Of a stretch of 64,000 nt of DNA, positions 50,721 through 59,119 are shown one piece after another. The DNA lies in NCBI RefSeq assembly GCF_001500025.1, contig NZ_LQIW01000004.1, positions 110,408 through 174,407 on the forward strand. Direction: 5' to 3'. How positions within the stretch are numbered: position 1 is the first letter of the stretch; each line of letters opens with the position of its first letter. Below the pieces are notes generated by a model, which made no database searches, had not been told where the DNA came from, and saw only the letters and a list, made by a program, of their open reading frames with translations. The translations under genes and the position numbers were made by a program. The DNA is from Mycobacterium sp. IS-1590 (GTDB lineage: Bacteria > Actinomycetota > Actinomycetes > Mycobacteriales > Mycobacteriaceae).

Positions 50721-51611
50721 ATGGCGGCGACGACATCCGATCACGGCATCCTGGTCGCGGTCGACGGATCGCCGGCCGCAAGGGTTGCCACCGACTGGGC
50801 TGCGCGAGAAGCCGTGTTACACCGGCTGCCGCTTCAGGTCGTGCACGTCGTCGAATCGCCCGCCGTGCGGATGTGGCCGGAGATGGCCATGCCGGCCGCA
50901 GTCACCGAAAGTCTGCGGCGAAGAGGTCACGAATACCTCTCGGCAGCAGTGGAAACCGCCCAACGGGCGACTGGCGGCGAGGATCTGGCGATCACTACCG
51001 AGCTGTTGACGGCCGCAGTCCAGCCCACACTCATCGACCTGTCTGGAGAGGCCCGCATGATCGTGGTGGGCTGTCGCGGTCTGGGCTCGATCGGCCGCCG
51101 TCTTCTCGGGTCGGTCAGCTGGACCCTCCTACACCACGCCAAGTGCCCTGTCGCAGTCATCCATGACGAGGATCCGCTGATGTCCGAACCGGTTTCGAAG
51201 GCACCGGTGGTCGTCGGGATCGACGGCTCGCTGGCCTCGGAAGCCGCCACGGCGATCGCATTCGATGAGGCATCGCGCCGCGGAGTGGATCTCGTCGCCG
51301 TCCACGCATGGAGCGACATGAGCTACTACGAGTTGCCCGGGTGCGAAGCCGCGGCCCTGCTCCGGGAAGCCGAGGAAACGCTCGGCGAGCGCCTCGCCGG
51401 CTGGCAGGAGCAGTATCCCGATGTTCGGATCGAGCGCGTCCTGGTGATGGATCGGCCCGCACACCAGCTGCTCGAGCAATCGGATCGCGCGCAGCTGACG
51501 GTCCTGGGCAGCCATGGGCGTGGTGGTTTCGCCGGGATGCTGCTCGGATCCGTCAGCTCGACGGTCGCCGAGTCGACGCGTATGCCGGTCCTGGTGGTAC
51601 GACCGTCGTGA
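50721..51611 (+). CDS. Universal stress protein, two-domain (1)
   Basis: A 296-residue protein with two tandem UspA domains. The first (about 9-150) has GILVAVDGSPAARVATDW and the ATP loop VVGCRGLGSIGRRLLGSVS. The second (160-296) has VVVGIDGSLASEAAT and VLGSHGRGGFAGMLLGSVSSTV. This is the two-domain, ATP-binding type of M. tuberculosis Rv2005c, Rv2623 and Rv3134c, induced by hypoxia and NO through DosR. It is convergent with devR, 7 bp apart. Confidence 0.92.
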   Translation: MAATTSDHGILVAVDGSPAARVATDWAAREAVLHRLPLQVVHVVESPAVRMWPEMAMPAAVTESLRRRGHEYLSAAVETAQRATGGEDLAITTELLTAAVQPTLIDLSGEARMIVVGCRGLGSIGRRLLGSVSWTLLHHAKCPVAVIHDEDPLMSEPVSKAPVVVGIDGSLASEAATAIAFDEASRRGVDLVAVHAWSDMSYYELPGCEAAALLREAEETLGERLAGWQEQYPDVRIERVLVMDRPAHQLLEQSDRAQLTVLGSHGRGGFAGMLLGSVSSTVAESTRMPVLVVRPS

Positions 51612-51618
51612 CGGGTCA

Positions 51619-52269
51619 TCACATGTCGGGGTCGCGGTGGGACCGCTCCAATTTGGAGATGTAAACCGCCGCCTGGGTGCGTCGTTCCATACCGAGCTTG
51701 GCCAACAGCCGTGAAACGTAGTTCTTGACCGTCTTCTCCGCCAGGAACATCCTGGCGGCGATCTGCTTGTTGGTCAGGCCTTCCCCGAGCAGATCCAACA
51801 GGACCCGCTCCTGATCGCTGAGTTTCGCCAAGGGATCGGAATGTTCAGCAGCCCCACGCAATTTAGCCATCAACGCGGCTGCCGCGCGGTTGTCCAGCAA
51901 CGACCGCCCAGCGCCGACATCCTTGATCGCCTGGGCGAGTTCCATGCCCTTGATGTCTTTGACCACATAGCCGCTGGCGCCGGCCAGAATCGCGTCCAGC
52001 ATCGCCTCGTCCGAGGTGAATGACGTCAACATCAGGCACCGCAGATCCGGCATGCGGGAGAGAAGGTCCCGACACAGTTCGATGCCGTTGCCGTCCGGGA
52101 GTCGTACGTCGAGGACCGCGACATCGGGTTGCAGGGCGGGAATGCGCGCCATTGCCTGCGACACGGAGCCCGCCTCACCGATCACGTCCAAATCCGGATC
52201 GGCGCTGAGGAGGTCGATGAGACCGCGCCGGACCACTTCGTGGTCGTCGACCAGAAAGACTTTCACCAT
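51619..52269 (-). CDS. devR: Hypoxia/NO response regulator DevR (DosR)
   Basis: A 216-residue NarL/LuxR-type response regulator that I recognise as DevR. Receiver: Asp8, Asp9, phospho-acceptor Asp54 in [20 protein letters not shown], Thr82 and Lys104. Output [40 protein letters not shown]. It nearly matches M. tuberculosis Rv3133c throughout the receiver. The cognate sensor kinase devS is not adjacent. Upstream, on the same strand at 60 bp, is a nitroreductase gene preceded by a candidate DosR box, so devR is probably autoregulated as the second gene of that operon. Confidence 0.93.
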   Translation of the reverse strand: MVKVFLVDDHEVVRRGLIDLLSADPDLDVIGEAGSVSQAMARIPALQPDVAVLDVRLPDGNGIELCRDLLSRMPDLRCLMLTSFTSDEAMLDAILAGASGYVVKDIKGMELAQAIKDVGAGRSLLDNRAAAALMAKLRGAAEHSDPLAKLSDQERVLLDLLGEGLTNKQIAARMFLAEKTVKNYVSRLLAKLGMERRTQAAVYISKLERSHRDPDM

Positions 52270-52329
52270 GGGTGTCTCACTCCTGAGTTTGCGCCACGGT
52301 GTCTCACACTACGGTCTGCGCTTGGCGGA

Positions 52330-53343
52330 TCAAGGCCGAACAGCACCCTTCGGTGGCGGCTGGCGCACTTCGAGCACCTCAGCGGTCGGGCGCCGGGGAG
52401 TCGCCGGGGGCCGGTCTTCGATCTCCGGTGCCGTACCGATGCGGATCAACACCTGCGGCGTCGTCTCAGCACCGATCAGCGACGCGACGATGTCCCGGCT
52501 CGCCCGCAGCTCGGTGATGTGGGTCAGCGTGCATGAAGCCAGGCCGGCCATGGTGGCATCGAGCAGGACCGCCGACAGCATCTCCCCGCATCGAAGCACG
52601 CTTTCGCGCTCGTTGTCATAGGTGGACAGCACGACGATCTTCGCCCTGTCCTGACCGTAGGCCCGGCGTCTGTCTCGTTCGTCGTGAGAAACGGGGAAAC
52701 TGCGTCCCACGCCGACGTGATCGCTTTCGGCCGCCGTGGGAAGAGAACTCGGGGGAATGCCCTCGCTGACCGGGAAAGGAGCTGTCCACCACTGCAACTC
52801 CTCGTGGTAGTAGGGGTCGTAGAAGCGCAGGGACTCGGTCAGTCTGGAGGCCTGAACCAGTTCGGCGCGCAGCTCGTCGGCGATCACATCCAGTCTGACG
52901 GCATCCGCGGTGACGCTTCTGCGCAATTGCGCCTCGACGGCCATCCACTCCGGCGGGGCCGCGAAGGGAAGTCGGTCGGTGCGCCGCATCAGTATCGCGT
53001 CGGCGCGACGACGGTGTCCTTCGGTGACGAATTCGATCGGGGAGAAGTCGACATTGGCCAGGTGCACCGGGCTGTTCGGATTCGGATAGCGGTCGATGTC
53101 GGCGTCCCAGCCGGCTGCGGCCATCGCCACCGTGAGGTGGTCGAGCACCGCGCCGCAGCTCATCAGCGCTTCCCGCCCGGAACGGTCGGTCGAGTACAGG
53201 ACACGGCTCTTGTCGAGAAACAGCTCAACCGAGGAACCGTCGGTCGTCCAACGCCACGGCTGGCTGTTGTGCAACGACGGGGCCCGACACGCCAGGCGTA
53301 CGGCGTTGGTGATGACGTCGGTGCCGACCAGGGTGTCTCGCAT
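52330..53343 (-). CDS. Acg-family nitroreductase-like protein (3), upstream of devR
   Basis: A 337-residue protein: RAPSLHNSQPWRWTTDG, ALMSCGAVLDHLTVAMAA, MRRTDRLPFAAPP, FYDPYYHEELQWW and LLDATMAGLASCTLTHITEL. This is the Rv3131-like branch. It sits where M. tuberculosis has Rv3134c before devR. ATG at 53343 is preferred to 53394, as it lies 42.5 nt from the centre of the DosR box and directly after ACGATCGAGTA, a motif repeated before the divergent gene. Confidence 0.87.
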   Translation of the reverse strand: MRDTLVGTDVITNAVRLACRAPSLHNSQPWRWTTDGSSVELFLDKSRVLYSTDRSGREALMSCGAVLDHLTVAMAAAGWDADIDRYPNPNSPVHLANVDFSPIEFVTEGHRRRADAILMRRTDRLPFAAPPEWMAVEAQLRRSVTADAVRLDVIADELRAELVQASRLTESLRFYDPYYHEELQWWTAPFPVSEGIPPSSLPTAAESDHVGVGRSFPVSHDERDRRRAYGQDRAKIVVLSTYDNERESVLRCGEMLSAVLLDATMAGLASCTLTHITELRASRDIVASLIGAETTPQVLIRIGTAPEIEDRPPATPRRPTAEVLEVRQPPPKGAVRP

Positions 53344-53375
53344 TACTCGATCGTGGGCTCGAATCACCGCCGAAA

Positions 53376-53395
53376 CCAGGGCCAATGGTCCCATT
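53376..53395 (-). promoter_or_regulatory. Candidate DosR box of the nitroreductase-devR operon
   Basis: The plus strand reads CCAGGGCCAATGGTCCCATT, with core GGGnC-n4-GTCCC; 11 of 20 consensus positions match in either orientation. Its centre is 42.5 nt from the ATG at 53343. An ACGATCGAGTA stretch abuts the start codon. Confidence 0.5.
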
Positions 53396-53397
53396 CG

Positions 53398-53417
53398 TCG
53401 GGGCTTCTGACCCTGTC
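53398..53417 (+). promoter_or_regulatory. Second, weaker DosR-like box for the divergent ATPase gene
   Basis: TCGGGGCTTCTGACCCTGTC matches the consensus at only 10 of 20 positions. However, its centre is again 42.5 nt from a start codon (53450), and ACGATCGAGTC precedes that ATG. With the adjacent box it would form a tandem DosR site serving both directions. Confidence 0.35.
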
Positions 53418-53449
53418 CGGCGGTGCCGGCGGCAGTGGACGATCGAGTC

Positions 53450-54952
53450 ATGAGCGCATCGGTGGTGGCGGCGGACAGCGACGGTGTGGCGCTCGGCAAT
53501 GCCGGCAACCTGCAAGCGCAGACCCGTGAGACGCACACCGGTGTCGTGGTGCTCGTCGGCGACAGGGCATACAAGGTGAAAAAGCCCGTTCTCACCGACT
53601 TCTTGGACTTCCGTACGCCAGATCTGCGGGCGGCGGCCTGCGAACGCGAGGTGGCGCTCAATCGCAGGCTTTCTCCCGAAAGCTACCTCGGCGTGGGCCA
53701 CTTCGCCGGCCCGGACGGCGGAGCAGACGAGCCCGTGGTCGTGATGCGTCGCTATGCCGACTCGCTGCGGCTGGCATCGATGATCCGTGAGGGTCGGCCG
53801 GTGTACGACCAACTGGACGCCATCGCCCAAAGGGTCGCCGATTTCCACCGGCACGCGGCGAGAAGCGAGGTCATCGACGCGTGCGGGCGACCCGGCGCCG
53901 TTGCCGCACGCTGGCGACAGAACCTCGACCAGCTCGCGCTCTACACCGGCCGCGGGGTGTTCGGGGATCAGGTCCGGGAAATCCGGCGGCTCGCCGAACG
54001 ATTCATGGCCGGCCGTTCGGGGCTGTTCGAACGCCGGATAGCGCAGGGTCGTGTGGTCGACGGGCACGGGGACCTGCTGGCCGACGACATCTTCTGTCCC
54101 GCCGACCATCTCGCCATCCTCGACTGTCTGGAGTTCGACGACAGTCTCCGTTTCGTCGACGCCATCGACGACGTGTCGTTCCTCGCGATGGATCTGGAAT
54201 TTCTGGGCCGCCAGGACCTCGCCGAGCTGTTCCTCGATTCCTATCGCCGGCACTCCGGTGACACGGCGCCGAGCGCCCTGGCACACTTCTACATCGCCTA
54301 CCGTGCGGTGGTCCGGGCGAAGGTCGACTGCGTGCGCGTCGACCAGGGCCATGACGAGGCGCGCGCCGACGCGCGGCGACACCTTGACATCGCTTTCGAA
54401 CATCTTCGATCAGCGACTGTGCAGCTGATCATCGTCGGTGGCGGTCCGGGCACGGGTAAGAGCACGCTTTCGCGAGCTCTGGCAGAACAATTCGATGCCG
54501 AGGTCATCTCCACCGACGACATCCGGAAACAGATGCAGGGCGCCGGCACGATCACAGGTCCGGTGGGTGAGGTGGACACCGGTCTGTACTCGCCGCAGAA
54601 TGTCAGCGCCGTCTACCAGGAGGTGCTGCAGCGAGCGATCGGCACGCTTTCCGCGGGCAGGTCGGTGATACTCGACGGGACCTGGCGCAATGCCGAGCAG
54701 CGCGAGCGAGCCCGCCGCATCGCCGATCGCGCGCGTGCGCCGCTGGTGATCCTCACGTGCTCGGCTCCGCTGGACGAGGCCGCGCTGAGGATCGAAACCA
54801 GGGCCGACACAACCTCTGACGCGACCCGCGACATCGCAGCCGCCATTGCGGCGGGATCGACGCGCGATTACGGCGGTCATCTGATCGACACCACGCGTCC
54901 CCTGGGGGACTCGGTTGCGCAAGCACAGCAGATATGTTGCACCGCAATCTGA
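53450..54952 (+). CDS. APH-like/AAA ATPase two-domain protein (Rv2004c-type)
   Basis: A 500-residue protein. The N-terminal ~310 residues are kinase-like (APH fold), with TGVVVLVGDRAYKVKKPV (Lys site), VVDGHGDLLADDI (catalytic Asp) and ILDCLEFDDSLRFVD (metal Asp). The C-terminal ~170 residues are a P-loop kinase with Walker A GGGPGTGKST near residue 329 and DGTWRNAEQRERAR. The same fusion occurs in M. tuberculosis Rv2004c, a DosR-regulon member of unknown function. It is divergent from the nitroreductase-devR operon and is followed by a Tgs-type gene at 55 bp. Confidence 0.88.
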   Translation: MSASVVAADSDGVALGNAGNLQAQTRETHTGVVVLVGDRAYKVKKPVLTDFLDFRTPDLRAAACEREVALNRRLSPESYLGVGHFAGPDGGADEPVVVMRRYADSLRLASMIREGRPVYDQLDAIAQRVADFHRHAARSEVIDACGRPGAVAARWRQNLDQLALYTGRGVFGDQVREIRRLAERFMAGRSGLFERRIAQGRVVDGHGDLLADDIFCPADHLAILDCLEFDDSLRFVDAIDDVSFLAMDLEFLGRQDLAELFLDSYRRHSGDTAPSALAHFYIAYRAVVRAKVDCVRVDQGHDEARADARRHLDIAFEHLRSATVQLIIVGGGPGTGKSTLSRALAEQFDAEVISTDDIRKQMQGAGTITGPVGEVDTGLYSPQNVSAVYQEVLQRAIGTLSAGRSVILDGTWRNAEQRERARRIADRARAPLVILTCSAPLDEAALRIETRADTTSDATRDIAAAIAAGSTRDYGGHLIDTTRPLGDSVAQAQQICCTAI

Positions 54953-55007
54953 TCGGTGATGGCTGCCATCGGTTAGCTGACCGCATGGCGTTCAAAGGAG
55001 GGCAATT

Positions 55008-56366
55008 GTGCAACGCTTGACGACCCTTGACGCGGGCTTTTTGGAGGCAGAGGATTCCGATCGGCACGTCAGCCTGGCGGTCGGGGGGCTGTCGATCCTG
55101 GAGGGCCCGATGCCGCAGTACGACTCGATTGCAGCGGGTTTGGCCGCCAGATTGGCCGATCTGCCGAGATTTCGGCAGGTGTTGCACACACACCTGTTGG
55201 ACCTGCAGCCACCCGAGTGGGTCGATGTCGACGATCTCGACATCACCCATCACCTCCACCGGGCGGCGCTTCCTGGGCCCGGAGACGATCATGCGCTGCA
55301 CAGGTTCGTTGCCGACGTCATGGAGCGGCGCCTGGACCGCGATCGGCCGTTATGGGAATGCTGGATCGTCGAAGGTCTCGCCGACGGCAGATGGGCGATC
55401 CTGATGAAGATCCACCACTGCATCGCCGACGGCATCGCCACGATGCACATGTTTTCCTCTCTGGCTGACGGGGGAGAAGGGGAGACGTTCGCCACGGAGA
55501 TTCGCGCGGCGAAGACAGTTCCGCACCAACGGGTCACATCGCAGAAATCGATTCTCAATCCTATGACGTGGCCCGGGGGACTGATGCGGATGGCCGCCAG
55601 CGCGACCAGTGCCGCGGTGCTGGCCGCCGAGGGTGCTGCCGAAATCGTCAGTGGAATAGTCAGACCCGCGGCCGAGTCTTCGCTGAACGGTCCCGTCACG
55701 GCGATGCGCCGCTACAGCGCCGCCCGCGTCGGCCTCGCCGACGTCACCAAAGTGACCGAAGCCTATGGCGTCACCGTCAACGACGTCGCGCTCGCCGCCT
55801 TGACCGACAGTTACCGCGCCGCGCTCACCCGCCGTGGCGAGAAGCCGATGCGCACCTCGCTGCGCACACTGGTACCGGTTTCGGTTCGGGCGAACGACGC
55901 CGTCGGTATCACCGACAACCGGGTCTCGGTCATGCTGCCGTTCCTGCCCGTGGAGAAGGAGGATCCGGTCGAGCAGCTCCTAGCGGTGCACCGTCGTCTG
56001 ACGAAGGCGAAAGCGAGCGGTCAGCGCGAAGCGGGAAGTATCGCCATGTCAGCGATGAACGCCGTCCCGTTCCCGTTGACCGCATGGTTCGTCCGGACGA
56101 TGACTCGTCTGCCCCAGCGCGGCGTCGTCGCCCTGGCGACCAACGTGCCCGGGCCCAGAAAGCGGATGACGATCCTGGGCCGAGAGGTACTCCATGTGCT
56201 GCCGATTCCGCCGATCGCTCTTCAGTTGCGCACGGGGGTCGCGATCCTCAGTTACGCAGACGAGCTGGTCTTCGGTGTCACTGCCGATTATGACGCGACG
56301 CCCGACGTGGACGAGATCGCCCGCGGGGTGACGGTCGCGATAGCCAAGCTCGTGGAGCGCTGTTGA
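55008..56366 (+). CDS. Wax ester synthase/diacylglycerol acyltransferase (Tgs-type)
   Basis: A 452-residue WS/DGAT enzyme. The active site is KIHHCIADGIA (HHxxxDG, His136-Gly142), and later motifs are NDVALAALTDSYR, ISVMLPF-like DNRVSVMLPFLP and ATNVPGPRKRM. These enzymes esterify diacylglycerol with acyl-CoA to store triacylglycerol during dormancy; the hypoxia-induced M. tuberculosis counterpart in function is Tgs1 (Rv3130c). The GTG start at 55008 has GGAGGG upstream. Likely co-transcribed with the preceding ATPase gene. Confidence 0.92.
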   Translation: MQRLTTLDAGFLEAEDSDRHVSLAVGGLSILEGPMPQYDSIAAGLAARLADLPRFRQVLHTHLLDLQPPEWVDVDDLDITHHLHRAALPGPGDDHALHRFVADVMERRLDRDRPLWECWIVEGLADGRWAILMKIHHCIADGIATMHMFSSLADGGEGETFATEIRAAKTVPHQRVTSQKSILNPMTWPGGLMRMAASATSAAVLAAEGAAEIVSGIVRPAAESSLNGPVTAMRRYSAARVGLADVTKVTEAYGVTVNDVALAALTDSYRAALTRRGEKPMRTSLRTLVPVSVRANDAVGITDNRVSVMLPFLPVEKEDPVEQLLAVHRRLTKAKASGQREAGSIAMSAMNAVPFPLTAWFVRTMTRLPQRGVVALATNVPGPRKRMTILGREVLHVLPIPPIALQLRTGVAILSYADELVFGVTADYDATPDVDEIARGVTVAIAKLVERC

Positions 56367-56379
56367 CACGCCGGGTGAC

Positions 56380-56399
56380 ATGGGGCGCTGAGCCAACAA
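56380..56399 (+). promoter_or_regulatory. Weak DosR-like box before the second universal stress protein
   Basis: ATGGGGCGCTGAGCCAACAA matches 12 of 20 consensus positions but lacks the ACT after GGG. Its centre is 56.5 nt before the ATG at 56446. That would leave a 14-nt leader holding GGAGAGGGG as ribosome site. Confidence 0.3.
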
Positions 56400-56445
56400 C
56401 CACCGCCACCGCCGTCACGGTGTCTGAACGCGGAGAGGGGATCGT

Positions 56446-57336
56446 ATGGCCGAGAACACAAAGCGCCGCGGTGTCGTGGTCGGCGCCGACGGCTCCGCTT
56501 CGGCGAAGGCGGCCATCAGATGGGCCGCCCATGACGCAAGCATGCGCAGGCTTCCGCTCACCGTCGTTCACGCCAACGCCGTGTCCACGGTGGCCGCGGC
56601 GATGGTGGCATGGCCCGCAGGTGAGATTCCCCAGCAAGTCCTCGAGCAGGAGGAGGAGGACGCGCGGGCCATACTCGCGAATGCCGTTGCCATGGCACGC
56701 GAAAGCGCCGAGGGCAGAACACCACTGACCGTAACCGATGAGATGTTCTTCGGCTGGCCGGTACCGACGCTGGTCGACGTCTCCAAGGACGCGGAGATGG
56801 TGGTTGTCGGCTGTCGAGGCCGGACCGGATTGCGCCGCACGCTGTTGGGATCGGTCAGCTCCGGGCTGATCCATCATGCTCACTGTCCGGTCGCGGTCGT
56901 CCACGACGATCAAGACTCGCCGGGTCGGCTACCCGTGCTCGTCGGGATCGACGGTTCGCGATCATCGGAAGCCGCAATCGCCCTGGCGTTCGCCGAAGCA
57001 TCCTGGCGCGGTGTCGATCTCATCGCGCTCCATGTCTGGAGCGACGCCGACATGCCGAAGTCGAGCATGGATTGGACCGACGTTTTGGCGGCTGCACGCA
57101 GGACGCTATCGGAGCGCCTCGCGGGTTGGCAGGAACGTTACCCGGACGTGGAGGTCACCACGATGGTGGAGTTCGAGGGCCCTGCGCGCCGGCTGCTGGA
57201 ACTCTCGGAGCGCGCGCAACTGGTCGTCGTCGGAAGCCATGGTCGCGGGGGGTTCGCGGGGATGCTACTCGGATCCGTGAGCACCGAGGTGGCTGCGGCG
57301 GCTCGCGTCCCGGTCATCGTGGCCCGCGGGAGTTGA
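56446..57336 (+). CDS. Universal stress protein, two-domain (2)
   Basis: A 296-residue tandem UspA protein: GVVVGADGSASAKAAIRWAA, VVVGCRGRTGLRRTLLGSVSSG, LVGIDGSRSSEAAIALAF and VVGSHGRGGFAGMLLGSVSTEV. Both ATP-binding G-x2-G-x9-G(S/T) loops are intact. It is paralogous to the protein at 50721, with the same length and final motif. ATG with GGAGAGGGG upstream. Part of the dormancy block. Confidence 0.92.
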   Translation: MAENTKRRGVVVGADGSASAKAAIRWAAHDASMRRLPLTVVHANAVSTVAAAMVAWPAGEIPQQVLEQEEEDARAILANAVAMARESAEGRTPLTVTDEMFFGWPVPTLVDVSKDAEMVVVGCRGRTGLRRTLLGSVSSGLIHHAHCPVAVVHDDQDSPGRLPVLVGIDGSRSSEAAIALAFAEASWRGVDLIALHVWSDADMPKSSMDWTDVLAAARRTLSERLAGWQERYPDVEVTTMVEFEGPARRLLELSERAQLVVVGSHGRGGFAGMLLGSVSTEVAAAARVPVIVARGS

Positions 57337-57418
57337 GTCCACAGCCCCTCCGTGAGGCCTCGTCACCGGGGATGAGACTGTGGTGCAGCACATTCAAGCT
57401 GGTCGACCGCTGCAGGAC

Positions 57419-57706
57419 TCACATATCCGGTAAGGAAAGAACACCACTGCGCCTGGCGGGCCCGATGTTCACCATCACCCGCTCCAGCAGCGCAGCGTAG
57501 GCCGACCCGTCGACGAGGAAGTCGGCCCCGCCGTGATGCAGAAGGTACGCGTCGAGGCGGCGGTCAAGCGGCCAATCGGAGTAGATCCGGCCGGCGAACT
57601 CGGACCGAAGGAAGCGCCACGCGATGGTGTCGAGCTCCGCAGTGGTCATATCGACGCGGTCAGTGGGCACCATCGGCCATCCCCAATCTTCGCTGTCGGC
57701 TGTCAT
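57419..57706 (-). CDS. Small conserved mycobacterial protein, unknown function
   Basis: About 95 residues, cytoplasmic. The distinctive segment LDTIAWRFLRSEFAGRIYSDWPLDRRLDAYLLHHG and the end NIGPARRSGVLSLP look conserved in mycobacteria to me, but I cannot name the family. ATG at 57706 is a choice; ATGs at 57712 and 57757 are possible. It lies 186 bp downstream of the NRAMP gene on the same strand, next to the universal stress protein gene. Confidence 0.6.
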   Translation of the reverse strand: MTADSEDWGWPMVPTDRVDMTTAELDTIAWRFLRSEFAGRIYSDWPLDRRLDAYLLHHGGADFLVDGSAYAALLERVMVNIGPARRSGVLSLPDM

Positions 57707-57891
57707 ATTCATGGTCGGCGCGACGGACCGCCGGAGATAGAGAAGAAAGTCACACAAGATCAGCCCATCCGTCTACGGTTTGTGCCAGTTGGCCCTCGGA
57801 CGTCGGTTCAGTCGGGCCCTGTGCGACCAACGGGGCCGGTCGCAGCGACTTCCAGCCGTGACCACGATCCGGGCAGTGTCAGCGCTCGGTC

Positions 57892-59073
57892 TCAACCTGC
57901 GGTCAGGACCAGCGCCATTACGCAGGCCAAAACGACTGCGGCTGTCACGCCATAGGCGATCGTGCCGGTTCTGCTCAACCGGAACTCGCCCATCAGATCG
58001 GAGTCACGCGCGACGCCGATGATCACGCCCAGCAAGGGGATGAGCAGCACGGCATTGAGGACCTGTGTGGCGACGAGAATGGTAACCAGAGGCGCACCGG
58101 GAAGCAGGACGACAACCGCACCGAGCACGGTGACGACGCCGAACGTGAGATAGAACGTTCTCGCCGTCCGGAAGGGATCGTTGAGGGCGGCTTCGGCCCC
58201 GGCATACTCGCACACCGAGTAGGCCGTCGACAACGGCAGAATGGACGCGGCCAGCACGGCGGCGCCGATCAACCCGATCCCGAACAGGGTCGAGGCCCAC
58301 TCACCGGCGAGCGGCTGCAAGGCCAGGGCAGCGTCTGCGGCATCGGCGATGGAGCGACCATCGCGGTGAAGTGTTGCCGCGCAGGCGACCACGACGAAGA
58401 AGCCGATGACGCCTGTCAGCAGGGCGCCGGTCACCACGTCGATGCGTTCCAGTCGCAGATCTTCGATCCGCAGCTTCTTGTCGACGGCATACGACTGGAT
58501 GAACGACAGTCCCCACGGCGCGAGCGTCGTGCCGACGGTGGCGGTGACGATCGCCAAGGTGTCCCGATCCGCGGGCATCGTCGGTATCAACAGACCGTGT
58601 GCCGCGGCCCCCCAGTCGGGATTAGCGAGTATCCCCGAAGCGATGTAGGCGAGAAACACCGTCGACAACAGCAGCAGGAAGTGCTCGACGCGGTGGAAGC
58701 TTCCGCGCAGCACCAGCGTCGAGACGAGCAGTGCTGCGACGGGGACACTGAGGTCGCGACTGACACCGAAGAGCTCGAAGCCCGCTGCGATACCCGCGAA
58801 CTCGGCACATGTCGTTCCGATATTGGCGACGACCAGCGTGATGAGCACCCCGCCGCCGACGCGTACGCCGTAGCGTTGGCGCACCAGTCCGATCAATCCC
58901 TGCCCGGTGACCACGCCCATGCGGGCGGCAAGGGCGTGGAACATCACCAAGGCGAGAGTGGACAGCAGCAGAACCCACAGAAGTTGATAGCCGTAGTCGG
59001 CGCCGAGTACCGAGTAGGTGGTGATACCGGCGGGATCATCGTCCGAGAGGCCGGCGAGCAGCCCGGGACCCAC
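57892..59073 (-). CDS. NRAMP-family divalent metal transporter (NRMT-like)
   Basis: A transporter of about 393 residues with some eleven hydrophobic helices. The unwound TM1 motif is SDDDPAGITTYS, and TM6 has VGTTLAPWGLSF, without the Met that selects transition metals in classical NRAMPs. This resembles the NRAMP-related Mg2+ transporters, so magnesium (or manganese) is the likely ion; this is inference. The GTG at 59073 is the first standard start, but the native N-terminus seems to lie further upstream in another frame, starting with a GTG that overlaps the stop of the MgtE-N gene; see findings. Confidence 0.85.
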   Translation of the reverse strand: MGPGLLAGLSDDDPAGITTYSVLGADYGYQLLWVLLLSTLALVMFHALAARMGVVTGQGLIGLVRQRYGVRVGGGVLITLVVANIGTTCAEFAGIAAGFELFGVSRDLSVPVAALLVSTLVLRGSFHRVEHFLLLLSTVFLAYIASGILANPDWGAAAHGLLIPTMPADRDTLAIVTATVGTTLAPWGLSFIQSYAVDKKLRIEDLRLERIDVVTGALLTGVIGFFVVVACAATLHRDGRSIADAADAALALQPLAGEWASTLFGIGLIGAAVLAASILPLSTAYSVCEYAGAEAALNDPFRTARTFYLTFGVVTVLGAVVVLLPGAPLVTILVATQVLNAVLLIPLLGVIIGVARDSDLMGEFRLSRTGTIAYGVTAAVVLACVMALVLTAG

Positions 59074-59119
59074 GACTGCGACCAGTGCGCCGATCGCCAG
59101 CCGGCCCGCTTCGTCACCG

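Noticed and set aside
57811..57830. GTCGGGCCCTGTGCGACCAA as another DosR box
   Set aside because: 12 of 20 positions match, but the core ACT and GTCCC are lost and the distance to any start codon does not fit; such scores arise by chance in GC-rich DNA.
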